From JBFMEX01 sp040752215 (GTDB taxonomy: Bacteria > Pseudomonadota > Alphaproteobacteria > Rhizobiales > Hyphomicrobiaceae), in the NCBI GenBank assembly GCA_040752215.1, contig JBFMEX010000040.1, forward strand, positions 1 to 8,040: 8,040 nt of DNA, read 5' to 3'. The notes under the pieces were generated by a model. It was not told the DNA's origin, searched no databases, and saw only the letters and a program-made list of their open reading frames with translations. Within the stretch, counting starts at the first letter, position 1. Each line of letters opens with the position of its first letter. Shown one piece after another: positions 1 through 6,796 of the stretch. A program made the translations under genes and the position numbers.

Positions 1-708
1 GGCGCGCTTCAGCCGCGCGATGTCGGCGGGTGTGAATATGCCGCTTTCGCCGATCACGATGCGGTCCTTTGGCACCAGCGGCGCCAATTCCTCCGTTGTT
101 TCGAGGCGGACGTCGAACGTCTTCAGGTTGCGGTTGTTGATTCCGATCAGACGGCAGTCGAGGCGCAGCGCGCGCGCGAGCTCGTCGGCGTCGTGCACCT
201 CGGCAATCGCATCCATGCCCCAATCGCGCGCGGCGTTGGCTAGACTTGCCGCGGTCTCGTCGTCGACCTCGGCGAGGATGATAAGGATGCAATCGGCGCC
301 CCAGGCGCGCGCCTCGACGACCTGATAGTCGTCGATCATGAAATCCTTCCGCAGCACCGGAAGCCCGCAGGTCGCGCGCGCCGCGCTCAAGTACTCCGGC
401 GCCCCCTGGAAAGACGGTCCATCGGTCAGCACCGACAGGCAGGCGGCGCCGCCGGCCTCGTAGGCGCGGGCGAGCGCCGGCGGATCGAAGTCGGCACGGA
501 TCAGGCCTTTCGATGGGCTCGCCTTCTTGATCTCGGCGACGAGCGCAGTCTCGCCGGCCTCGATTCGGCGGCGGATCGCACCGGCGAACGAGCGCACCGG
601 GGGCGCCGAGCGCGCATACTCGGCCATCACGTTCAGCGGCCGCTCGGCCTTGGCCTTCTCGACCTCCGCGCGCTTGTAGCGGGTGATCTTGTCCAGGATG
701 TCGGCCAT
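1..708 (-). CDS. trpC: Indole-3-glycerol phosphate synthase (TrpC), C-terminus cut by window edge
   Basis: Converts 1-(2-carboxyphenylamino)-1-deoxyribulose 5-phosphate to indole-3-glycerol phosphate in cytoplasmic tryptophan synthesis. The visible 236 residues begin MADILDKITRYKR and run through most of a (beta/alpha)8 barrel. The family signature EIKKASPSKG lies at residues 59-68, with the catalytic pair Glu59/Lys61. The general-acid lysine is Lys121 in LRKDFMID, Glu170 is in AEVHD, the asparagine is in INNRNL around 190-194, and Glu221 is in GESGIF. About 30-40 C-terminal residues, including the end of the phosphate-binding region, lie beyond position 1. The ATG at 708 follows the trpD stop by 4 bases, with a GGAG-type ribosome site inside the trpD end, so the two are probably translationally coupled. 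This is a monofunctional TrpC as far as can be seen; whether anything is fused downstream cannot be judged. Confidence 0.97.
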   Translation of the reverse strand, partial: MADILDKITRYKRAEVEKAKAERPLNVMAEYARSAPPVRSFAGAIRRRIEAGETALVAEIKKASPSKGLIRADFDPPALARAYEAGGAACLSVLTDGPSFQGAPEYLSAARATCGLPVLRKDFMIDDYQVVEARAWGADCILIILAEVDDETAASLANAARDWGMDAIAEVHDADELARALRLDCRLIGINNRNLKTFDVRLETTEELAPLVPKDRIVIGESGIFTPADIARLKRA

Positions 709-712
709 GGCT

Positions 713-1744
713 TCAGCCGCTCCCTTCTGTATTGGTGATCGCGACGAGATGGCGGAGCGCATCCGCGGCCTTGCCCTCGTCGATCGCGCGCGCCGCGAGG
801 GTGACACCGTCGGCGAGCCTTTCCGCCTTGCCGCCGACGACGAGTGCTGCCGCGGCGTTGAGCAGCACGATGTCGCGGAACGGGCCCGCCTTGCCGGCCA
901 GGAGATCGCGGATCGCCGCCGCGTTGACCGCCGCATCGCCGCCCTTGAGGTCGGCGAGCCGGGCGCGCTTCAAGCCGGCGTCCTCCGGCGTCACATCGAA
1001 CGCGGTGATCCCGCCATCGCGAAGTGCCGCGACATGAGTGGTGCCGGTCGTGGTGAGTTCGTCGAGGCCGTCGGCGCCGTGCACCACCCACACGTGCTCG
1101 GAGCCGAGATTGCGCATCACGTTGGCTAGCGGCTCAAGCCAGCGCCGGTCGAACACGCCGAGGATCTGGCGCTTGACACCCCCCGGATTGCAGAGCGGGC
1201 CAAGGAGATTGAAGATCGTGCGAACGCCGAGCTCGGCGCGGATCGGCGCCCACGCCTTCATCGTCGGATGGTGCATCGGCGCCCACATGAATCCGACGCC
1301 CGCCTCCCGGATCGCCGCTGCGACCCGCTCCGCCCCGATGTCGAGCTTGACGCCGAGCGCGCCGAGCACGTCGGAGGCGCCGGACAGCGAGGACACCGAG
1401 CGGTTGCCGTGCTTGGCGACCTTGAGCCCCGCGCCGGCGGCGACCAGGCTCGCCGCGGTCGAGACGTTGTAGGTTCCGTGGCTGTCGCCGCCGGTGCCGA
1501 CGATGTCGACCGCGCCGGCCGGGGCCTCGACCCGTGTCATCCGCGCGCGTAGCAGCCGCGCCGCACCTGTGATCTCCGCAACCGTCTCGCCGCGCACGCG
1601 CAGCGCCATCAGCACGGCACCCATCTGTACCGGGCTCGCGCCACCCGCCGTCATCAGGTCGAGCGCGTCGTGCATCTCGTCCTCGGCGAGCATCTCGCCG
1701 GCGGCGAGCCGGTGAATGATGCGCTTGATGTCGGGCGCGGCCAT
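713..1744 (-). CDS. trpD: Anthranilate phosphoribosyltransferase (TrpD)
   Basis: Transfers the phosphoribosyl group of PRPP to anthranilate, the second step of the tryptophan branch. The 343 residues match the usual family length of about 340. An N-terminal helical domain (1-70) is followed by the PRPP/glycine loop GTGGD at 83-87, NVSTAAS at 93-99, KHGNRSVSS at 111-119, the anthranilate-side NLLGPLCNPG at 179-188, and HGADGLDE at 222-229, whose Asp228-Glu229 bind magnesium. The reading frame stays open far upstream, to 2224, but that stretch overlaps trpG in another frame. The ATG at 1744 (MAAPDIKRII) gives the canonical N-terminus and has a GAGG about 5 bases upstream. It starts 23 bases after the trpG stop and ends 4 bases before trpC, so trpG, trpD and trpC look like one operon block. 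Confidence 0.97.
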   Translation of the reverse strand: MAAPDIKRIIHRLAAGEMLAEDEMHDALDLMTAGGASPVQMGAVLMALRVRGETVAEITGAARLLRARMTRVEAPAGAVDIVGTGGDSHGTYNVSTAASLVAAGAGLKVAKHGNRSVSSLSGASDVLGALGVKLDIGAERVAAAIREAGVGFMWAPMHHPTMKAWAPIRAELGVRTIFNLLGPLCNPGGVKRQILGVFDRRWLEPLANVMRNLGSEHVWVVHGADGLDELTTTGTTHVAALRDGGITAFDVTPEDAGLKRARLADLKGGDAAVNAAAIRDLLAGKAGPFRDIVLLNAAAALVVGGKAERLADGVTLAARAIDEGKAADALRHLVAITNTEGSG

Positions 1745-1767
1745 CGCCTCGGGGCTCCGCTCGGACC

Positions 1768-2382
1768 TCACGCCGCACTCTTCGGCGGCGGGATGTTCTT
1801 GCGCTTGGGCGGAATGCCGGCGATCTCGAGGAAGTTGGCGAGCAGCGCGTGGCCGCACTCCGAGGCGATGCTCTCGGGGTGGAACTGCACCCCGAACACC
1901 GGATCGCGTCGATGCTGCAGCCCCATGATGATGCCGTCGCTCGTCTCCGCCGTCACCTCGAGCGCCGCCGGCAGGCTCGAGCGCTCGACGATCAAGGAAT
2001 GATAGCGCGTCACCTCGAAGCGCGCGGGCAGCCCCTTGAAGATGCCCTTGCCCGTATGGCGCACGCTGGACAGCTTGCCGTGCATCGGCTCGGGCGCGCG
2101 GATCACCTTGCCGCCGTAGGCTTGGCCGATCGACTGGTGGCCGAGGCAGACGCCGAGCAGCGGCACCGTGCCGGCCGCCTTGGCGATGAGCTCGAGGCAG
2201 ATGCCGGCCTCGTTCGGCGTGCACGGGCCGGGCGAGAGCACGATCGCCTTCGGCCGCATGGCGAGCACCTCGTCGGCGGCGATTCTGTCGTTGCGGTGGA
2301 CGATCGACGTCGCGCCGAGCTCGCCGAGGAAGTGGACGAGATTGTAGGTGAAGCTGTCGTAGTTATCGATGAGGACGAGCAT
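1768..2382 (-). CDS. trpG: Anthranilate synthase glutamine amidotransferase component (TrpG/PabA type)
   Basis: Class I glutamine amidotransferase that hydrolyses glutamine and passes ammonia to TrpE for anthranilate formation. With the ATG at 2382 the product is 204 residues starting MLVLIDNYDSFTYNL, the conserved beginning of the family. The oxyanion region SPGPCTP is at 50-56, the nucleophile Cys79 in GVCLGHQ, HGK at 101-103, and the remaining triad His168/Glu170 in VQFHPES. The C-terminal tail after about 190 is proline- and lysine-rich. The frame remains open upstream to 2535, but those 51 codons are the translation of a palindromic repeat (PHPGPLP-type) and should not be annotated as protein. 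The ribosome site before 2382 is weak. Related enzymes can also serve p-aminobenzoate synthesis (PabA); the adjacent trpD and trpC make TrpG the main role. Confidence 0.96.
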   Translation of the reverse strand: MLVLIDNYDSFTYNLVHFLGELGATSIVHRNDRIAADEVLAMRPKAIVLSPGPCTPNEAGICLELIAKAAGTVPLLGVCLGHQSIGQAYGGKVIRAPEPMHGKLSSVRHTGKGIFKGLPARFEVTRYHSLIVERSSLPAALEVTAETSDGIIMGLQHRRDPVFGVQFHPESIASECGHALLANFLEIAGIPPKRKNIPPPKSAA

Positions 2383-2411
2383 GTGTGTCGGGCCCGGTCT
2401 GGAGGGCGGTG

Positions 2412-2520
2412 TCGCCCTCTCCCCGCTTGCGGGGAGTGGGCCTGGGTGCGGAGCGGCTGGCGGCACTCGCGCGCTGCCGCTCCGCACCCTAACCTTCTCC
2501 CCATAGCACGCGCAGGGCGA
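2412..2520. repeat. Nested palindromic intergenic repeat upstream of trpG (PHPGPLP-coding type)
   Basis: A 109-base imperfect palindrome occupies most of the sixA-trpG gap. The outer arms tcgccct (2412-2418) and agggcga (2514-2520) match. Next inward ggggag (2431-2436) matches ctcccc (2497-2502). The core is a perfect 14-base pair, 2444-2457 with 2476-2489, around an 18-base loop. The left arm also contains its own hairpin ctccccgc/gcggggag (2419-2436). Translated on the minus strand it gives PHPGPLPASGER and on the plus strand PHPNLLP, a motif I recognise as the conceptual translation of repeats scattered between genes in many Alphaproteobacteria. No T-run follows, so it is not an intrinsic terminator. 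Whether it affects trpG expression is unknown. Confidence 0.8.
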
Positions 2521-2540
2521 TCGGGGAGGGAGCATGGTTA

Positions 2541-2569
2541 GCTCTATGGACGGCCGCCCGCGTCGTCAA
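2541..2569 (-). promoter_or_regulatory. Candidate internal promoter for trpGDC
   Basis: On the minus strand, TTGACG (2569-2564; CTTGAC if read one base earlier) overlaps the sixA stop codon. It is followed, after a 17-base spacer, by TAGAGC (2546-2541). The -35 is a good match to the alphaproteobacterial consensus, but the -10 matches only 3 of 6 positions. Transcription from here would place the palindromic repeat in a leader of about 150 bases ahead of trpG. This is inference from pattern only. Confidence 0.28.
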
Positions 2570-3084
2570 GCGAGGCCGCGCGGGGTGATGAACCGCTTGA
2601 GGCGGCCGGCCGCCGGCTTGATCTCGCTCCAGCGCGAACAATCGAAGGTGATGACGGCGAGCGCTCCGGTCGGGAACTTCATCGCGAGATCGGCAAGCGC
2701 CTTGCGGTCGCCATCGCCGGACAGCGACAGCGCCAGCGCATGCAGCCCCGGATTGTGGCCAACGACCATCACCGTCGGTGTCGTGCCGCCGGCCCGGCGC
2801 AGCTCGCCGAGCACGGCGTCAGCGCCGGCGAGGTAGAGGTTCTCGTTGGTGAGGACCTCGGGCGGCGGATCGTCGAGCTCGCACAAGAGTAGCGCCAGCG
2901 TGGCGCGCGTGCGCACCGCCGCCGAGCACAGCACCAATCCGGGCTTCAGCCCCGAGGCTCCGAGAAAGCTGCCGATTGCGGCCGCCGCGCGTGTGCCGCG
3001 CTTGGCGAGCGGCCGGTCGAAATCGTCGAGCCCGGGGTCGTCCCAGCTCGACTTCGCGTGGCGCAGCAGCAATAGCGTCAGCAT
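2566..3084 (-). CDS. SixA-like histidine phosphatase family protein
   Basis: A 172-residue histidine phosphatase (phosphoglycerate-mutase-like fold) of the small SixA type, whose characterised members remove phosphate from phosphohistidine on signalling or phosphotransfer proteins. The N-terminal motif LLLLRHAKSSW puts the catalytic Arg8-His9 in RHAK form, typical of SixA rather than RHG mutases. CSAAVRTRAT at 53-62 carries the conserved arginines, and VVGHNPGLH at 107-115 carries the second active-site His110. ENLYLA at 81-86 is the usual conserved stretch. The length is right for SixA and no extra domain is present. The ATG at 3084 follows the trpE stop by 10 bases, and a GAGG overlapping that stop (TGAGG) serves as ribosome site, so it is probably co-transcribed with trpE. 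The physiological substrate cannot be deduced from sequence, and nothing links it to tryptophan synthesis except position. Confidence 0.9.
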   Translation of the reverse strand: MLTLLLLRHAKSSWDDPGLDDFDRPLAKRGTRAAAAIGSFLGASGLKPGLVLCSAAVRTRATLALLLCELDDPPPEVLTNENLYLAGADAVLGELRRAGGTTPTVMVVGHNPGLHALALSLSGDGDRKALADLAMKFPTGALAVITFDCSRWSEIKPAAGRLKRFITPRGLA

Positions 3085-3094
3085 TGGCCGAGCC

Positions 3095-4675
3095 TCAGGT
3101 GAACGGGCCGCCGTTGCCGGCCTTCGCCTTGGCCCGGCGGCTGCCCCTGGCGGCGAACCGTACCGCCTCCTCCGCCGCGCGCACGATCGCCTTGGCCTTG
3201 TTGATGCACTCTTGCTGCTCGTTCTCGGCAATCGAGTCGTGCACGATGCCGGCGCCGGCCTGCACGTGCAGCACGCCATCCTTGACCAGCGCCGTTCTGA
3301 GCACGATGCAGGTGTCCATGTCGCCACCCGCGGAGAAGTAGCCGACCGAGCCCGCATAGGGCCCGCGCTTCGATTTCTCCAGCTCGTCGATGATCTCCAT
3401 CGCTCGCACCTTCGGCGCGCCGGAGACGGTGCCTGCCGGGAAGCCGGCCATCAGCGCATCGACCGCGTCGTGGCGGGGATCGAGACGGCCGACGACGTTC
3501 GAGACGATGTGCATGACGTGGCTGTAGCGCTCGATCACGAATTGATCGGTGACTGCAACCGTGCCGATCTCCGAGACCCGGCCGACGTCGTTGCGACCGA
3601 GGTCGAGCAGCATCAGGTGCTCGGCGCGCTCCTTGGGATCTCGGAGCAGGGCCTCGGCCAGCGTCTGGTCCTCGGTCTCTGTCTCGCCGCGCCGCGCGGT
3701 GCCGGCGATCGGGCGGATCGTCACCTCGCCGTCGCGCGCACGCACCAGGATCTCCGGGCTCGAGCCGACCAGGGCGAAGCCGCCGAAGTCGAGATGGAAC
3801 AGGAACGGCGACGGGTTGAGGCGGCGCAGCGCGCGATAGAGCGCGAACGGCGCCAGCGAGAAGGGCGCCGAGAACCGCTGCGAGAGCACGACCTGGAAGA
3901 TGTCGCCGGCAGCGATGTACTCCTTGGCCTTGGCGACCATGGCCAGGAACTCGGCTGGCTTGGTGTTGGAGCGCGGCTCGGGCGCGGCGAGCTTGCGGAC
4001 GCCCGGCGGCGCGGCAATGTGCGGCAGCGGCGCATCGAGCGCTCTCACCACGTCCTTGAGCCGCATCAGCGCCGCCTTGTAGGCCTGCGCGGCGCTCGCG
4101 CGCGGCGTCGGTCGCACCGGGGTCACCACGGTCATCTCGTCCTTCACCGAATCGAAGATGACGACCACCGTCGGCCGGATCAGCACCGCGTCCGGCACGC
4201 CGAGCGCATCGGGCTTCACGTGCGGCAATCGCTCGATCAGGCGCACCGTGTCGTAGCCCATGTAGCCGAACACGCCGGCCGCCATCGGCGGCAGGTCGGC
4301 GGGGAGATCGAGCGTGCTCTCCGCGATCAGCGCGCGCAGCGAGGCGAGCGTCGGCTCCGGCTCGACCTTGAAGGCGTCCGGCTTGCGCCCCGGCGTGCGG
4401 TTGATCTCGGCCCGCTCGCCCTGGGCCCGCCAGACGATGTCGGGCGCCAGCCCGATGATGGAGTAGCGCCCGCGCTGGGCGCCGCCCTCGACGCTTTCGA
4501 ACAGGAAGCTCATCGCGCCGCCGGCCAGCTTCAGGTAGGCGGAGACGGGCGTCTCGAGATCGGCGACGAGACGCGTCGAGACCACCTGCGGCTTGCCGGC
4601 GTCGTAGCGGCGCGCGAAGGCGTCGAGCGATGGCGTCGCCTCGAGGCCCTGCTGTCTCTGCTCGGGGGTGCTCAC
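3095..4675 (-). CDS. trpE: Anthranilate synthase component I (TrpE), GTG start
   Basis: Chorismate-using subunit of anthranilate synthase; with TrpG ammonia it makes anthranilate, the committed step to tryptophan. The 526 residues hold an N-terminal lobe with the LFES segment (58-61) and NPSPF (287-291), both part of the tryptophan feedback site, and the chorismate-binding domain from about 240. That domain carries PIAGTARRGE at 322-331, LMLLDLGRND at 354-363, HVMHIVSNVVG around 386-396, GTVSGAPKVRAMEIIDELE at 415-433 and the metal-binding glutamates in ENEQQE near 484-489. The family signature supports TrpE over PabB because trpG, trpD and trpC follow. The only start giving a full N-terminus is GTG at 4675, with AGGA about 9 bases upstream overlapping the ppiD stop. 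The 10-base gap to ppiD leaves no room for a leader peptide or attenuator. It is a standalone TrpE, not the TrpE(G) fusion found in some rhizobia. Confidence 0.97.
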   Translation of the reverse strand: MSTPEQRQQGLEATPSLDAFARRYDAGKPQVVSTRLVADLETPVSAYLKLAGGAMSFLFESVEGGAQRGRYSIIGLAPDIVWRAQGERAEINRTPGRKPDAFKVEPEPTLASLRALIAESTLDLPADLPPMAAGVFGYMGYDTVRLIERLPHVKPDALGVPDAVLIRPTVVVIFDSVKDEMTVVTPVRPTPRASAAQAYKAALMRLKDVVRALDAPLPHIAAPPGVRKLAAPEPRSNTKPAEFLAMVAKAKEYIAAGDIFQVVLSQRFSAPFSLAPFALYRALRRLNPSPFLFHLDFGGFALVGSSPEILVRARDGEVTIRPIAGTARRGETETEDQTLAEALLRDPKERAEHLMLLDLGRNDVGRVSEIGTVAVTDQFVIERYSHVMHIVSNVVGRLDPRHDAVDALMAGFPAGTVSGAPKVRAMEIIDELEKSKRGPYAGSVGYFSAGGDMDTCIVLRTALVKDGVLHVQAGAGIVHDSIAENEQQECINKAKAIVRAAEEAVRFAARGSRRAKAKAGNGGPFT

Positions 4676-4685
4676 GCGGCGCGTC

Positions 4686-6581
4686 CTACGGCTCGTTGCC
4701 GGCGCCGGTGAGGCGGCGGAACGCCTCCTCGTTGATGGTGACGCCGAGGCTGCGCTTCAGCGCACCGACATACTCCGACATGACGTCGTCGCGCATCTCC
4801 TCACCGAGCTCCTTGGCGAGCGCAGCGGCCTGCTCCTTGGTCGGCTCCGGCGCTTGCTTGATGTCGACGACACGGAACACGATGCGCGATCTGCCGTCCG
4901 CGCTGTCGGTGGTGCCGACGCCGCCGGCGGGCAGCGCGAACGCCTGTGCGATCGCCGGCTTGGTCAGCCCCTCGGGCACGGTGGCGCGGGTCACCGGGAG
5001 CGTGGTGACGAGCTTGCCTGTGGCCTCTTCGGCGATCTTGGCCATCGGCTCGCCCTTGCGCACGCGCGCGGCGAAGCCGCTCGCCGCCTCGTTGAGCTGC
5101 CGGCGCCGCTCGTTCTCGGTCCACAGCGCCTTGACAGCGTCTTTTACCTCCTCGAACGGCTTCTGCTTCGGTGCCGTGACGGCGAGCACGTCGACCCAGG
5201 CGGCGCCGCCGTCGCCGAGCTCGATCGGCGCCTGCTCGAGGCCGACCGCGCCGGCGAAGCCGGAGGCGACGATCGATGCCGCGTGCGGGCTGTCCAGCCC
5301 CGTCTTGCCGTCGGGCGTCTTGTTGTCCTGGTCGACCGCCTCGATCTCGATGTAGTCGAGCCCGAGGCCCTTGCCGATCTCGGCCAGTGGACGCCCCGCC
5401 GCCCGGCCGTCGTCGACCTCGTCGTGGCGTTTCTGCATCTCGGCGAGCGCCCGCTCGCGCGCCAGCTTGTCGCGCACTTGGTCCTTCACGTCGGCAAACG
5501 AGCGCGTGACGCCCGGCTCGATCGCGGTGACGCGCAGCAGCACGGTCGCGAACCGGCCTTCGATCACCGGCGAGACGTTGTCCTTCTCGAGTGAGAACGC
5601 GGCGTCGGCGATCTTGGGATCGATCATCTGTCGTTTCTGTAGCAGGCCGAGGTCGATGTCGGTCTCCTTGGCGCCGGCCTCCTTGGCGGCGTCGGCGAAG
5701 CTCTGCCCGCCCTCGATCGCCTTGCGCGCAGCTTCCGCGGCGGCCTTGTCCGCGAAAGCGACCTGCTGCACGCGCCGCTTCTCGGGTGTGTCGTAGCTGT
5801 CCTTCTCCTGCTCGTAGGCCGCCCTGATCTCCGCCTCCGGCACCTCGATCGCCTTGGACAGCTGGCCAATGTCGAGGATCAGCGCCGCGAGCTTGCGCAG
5901 CTCGGGCGTCATGAACTGCGCCTTGCCCTGCTCGTAGGTCGCTTTCAATTTCTCCTCGTCCGGCTCGCTGAGCTTGACCAGTTTGTCCGCATCGAGCGTC
6001 ACATGCTCGATGGTGCGCGTCTCCTCGCGGTAGGCGTGCTGCACGTCGACGACCGCCTTCGGCACCACGATCGCCGTCTCCAGCGCGCCGGTGATCTGCT
6101 CGCGCAGGTCGTCCTTGCGCCGGAGCGCGATCAGGCCGCGCTCGCTGACACCGAGCTGCTGCATGACGTTTTCGAGCTTGGCGCGCGAGAACTTGCCGTC
6201 GGGGCCCTTGAAGGCGGCGTCGCGCTGCAGGCTCTCGGCAACAGCCTTTTCGGAGAGCGCAAGGTCGAGCTTGGCGGCGTGGTTCTCGACCGCGGCCGAT
6301 CCGACCAGCTGGGTCAGCACGCGGGTGTCGAGGCCGAGCGAGCGGGCCTGCTCGGGCGTCAGCCGCCGTCCGGCCTGGTAGGAGATGGCGTTGAGCTGCT
6401 GCTGGTAGCTCTGCTGGAACTCCTCCGGCGTGATCTTCACGTCGCCGACGGTCGCCAGCGCGCCGCGGCCGTAGCCGGTGAACACGTCGGCGACGCCCCA
6501 CACGGCGAAGCTCAGGATCAGGACCGACAGCAGGGCCTTCGCCACCCATCCGGTGGCACCGCGTCTCAGGGCGTCAAGCAT
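4686..6581 (-). CDS. ppiD: Membrane-anchored PpiD/SurA-like periplasmic folding factor
   Basis: 631-residue protein of the PpiD type, expected to sit in the inner membrane with its bulk in the periplasm and to assist newly exported proteins. A short positive N-terminus (MLDALRRGATGW) precedes one membrane segment at about 13-34 (residues VAKALLSVLILSFAVWG), then a SurA_N-like helical domain at about 45-170 and a parvulin-like domain at about 267-355 with DIDLG at 308-312 and AAFSLEKDNVSPVI at 327-340. A long alpha-helical C-terminal part follows to 631. The strand where active parvulins carry histidine reads RVQQVAF, and the closing G-x-H strand reads GRFATVLLRV, so both signature histidines seem absent, as in PpiD proteins reported to lack isomerase activity. 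The ATG at 6581 is chosen because the membrane anchor follows directly; an upstream in-frame start at 6647 would add 22 atypical residues. The ribosome site is weak. Confidence 0.92.
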   Translation of the reverse strand: MLDALRRGATGWVAKALLSVLILSFAVWGVADVFTGYGRGALATVGDVKITPEEFQQSYQQQLNAISYQAGRRLTPEQARSLGLDTRVLTQLVGSAAVENHAAKLDLALSEKAVAESLQRDAAFKGPDGKFSRAKLENVMQQLGVSERGLIALRRKDDLREQITGALETAIVVPKAVVDVQHAYREETRTIEHVTLDADKLVKLSEPDEEKLKATYEQGKAQFMTPELRKLAALILDIGQLSKAIEVPEAEIRAAYEQEKDSYDTPEKRRVQQVAFADKAAAEAARKAIEGGQSFADAAKEAGAKETDIDLGLLQKRQMIDPKIADAAFSLEKDNVSPVIEGRFATVLLRVTAIEPGVTRSFADVKDQVRDKLARERALAEMQKRHDEVDDGRAAGRPLAEIGKGLGLDYIEIEAVDQDNKTPDGKTGLDSPHAASIVASGFAGAVGLEQAPIELGDGGAAWVDVLAVTAPKQKPFEEVKDAVKALWTENERRRQLNEAASGFAARVRKGEPMAKIAEEATGKLVTTLPVTRATVPEGLTKPAIAQAFALPAGGVGTTDSADGRSRIVFRVVDIKQAPEPTKEQAAALAKELGEEMRDDVMSEYVGALKRSLGVTINEEAFRRLTGAGNEP

Positions 6582-6655
6582 CGTCTGACCGTGGTCCCGT
6601 CCAGGTTGCGGGGGCGAACGCTGGCGGGGCCGGGCCGGCCGCACCAATTCGCCGC

Positions 6656-6683
6656 ATTGGGAAAATCGTCGTTATGCCGTCAA
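6656..6683 (-). promoter_or_regulatory. Candidate promoter for the ppiD-trpE transcription unit
   Basis: On the minus strand TTGACG (6683-6678) is followed after 16 bases by CCCAAT (6661-6656). The -35 is good and the -10 poor (3 of 6). It lies in the A/T-richer centre of the divergent region, about 75 bases ahead of the ppiD start. No better pair was found by eye on this strand. Confidence 0.25.
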
Positions 6684-6752
6684 AGACGGTGGCTTCGGGG
6701 TGATATGAAGCGCAGCCGGACCTCGAAAGCAAGTGCACTCGCTGATCCACGA

Positions 6753-6766
6753 GGCGCCGCGGCGCC
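6753..6766. repeat. 14-base perfect GC palindrome ahead of tpiA
   Basis: GGCGCCGCGGCGCC reads the same on both strands and ends 14 bases before the tpiA ribosome site; GGCCGGCC follows it directly. It could form a short stem in the tpiA leader RNA. In DNA this GC-rich such a palindrome may also be chance. Confidence 0.5.
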
Positions 6767-6780
6767 GGCCGGCCGCAACC

Positions 6781-6787
6781 GGAGGAG
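6781..6787 (+). promoter_or_regulatory. Strong ribosome binding site of tpiA
   Basis: GGAGGAG lies 9 bases upstream of the ATG at 6797. It is the best Shine-Dalgarno match in the window and fixes the tpiA start; the other genes here have much weaker sites. Confidence 0.85.
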
Positions 6788-6796
6788 AACCACGCC

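Larger units (their letters stand above)
6582..6796. other. Divergent intergenic region between ppiD and tpiA
   Basis: 215 bases that must hold the start signals of the leftward ppiD-trpE block and of rightward tpiA. The middle (about 6645-6720) is distinctly less GC-rich than its flanks, as expected for a promoter zone. The flanks carry GC-rich palindromes (GGCCGGCC at 6633-6640 and 6767-6774; a 14-base palindrome at 6753-6766). I see no convincing gene in it; an open frame crossing it on the minus strand (6574-6840) looks like chance. Confidence 0.7.

Noticed and set aside
713..2224. Apparent 503-residue trpD with a long N-terminal extension, suggesting a fusion
   Set aside because: The extension overlaps trpG in a different frame and has no amidotransferase motifs; canonical TrpD begins at 1744.
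2419..2436. Intrinsic terminator in the sixA-trpG gap
   Set aside because: The hairpin is strong but neither side is followed by a run of T, and it belongs to the palindromic repeat.
2383..2565. Tryptophan-rich leader peptide ahead of trpG
   Set aside because: No short minus-strand frame here contains clustered TGG codons; only an isolated one occurs.
2846..4711. 621-codon open frame on the plus strand opposite trpE
   Set aside because: It is antisense to the clearly conserved trpE, its translation is Arg/Ala/His-rich low-complexity with no recognisable motif, and such shadows are expected in GC-rich DNA.
6633..6777. Direct repeat ggccggccgca at 6633-6643 and 6767-6777 as paired regulator sites
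   Set aside because: Eleven bases built almost only of G and C are likely to recur by chance in this composition.
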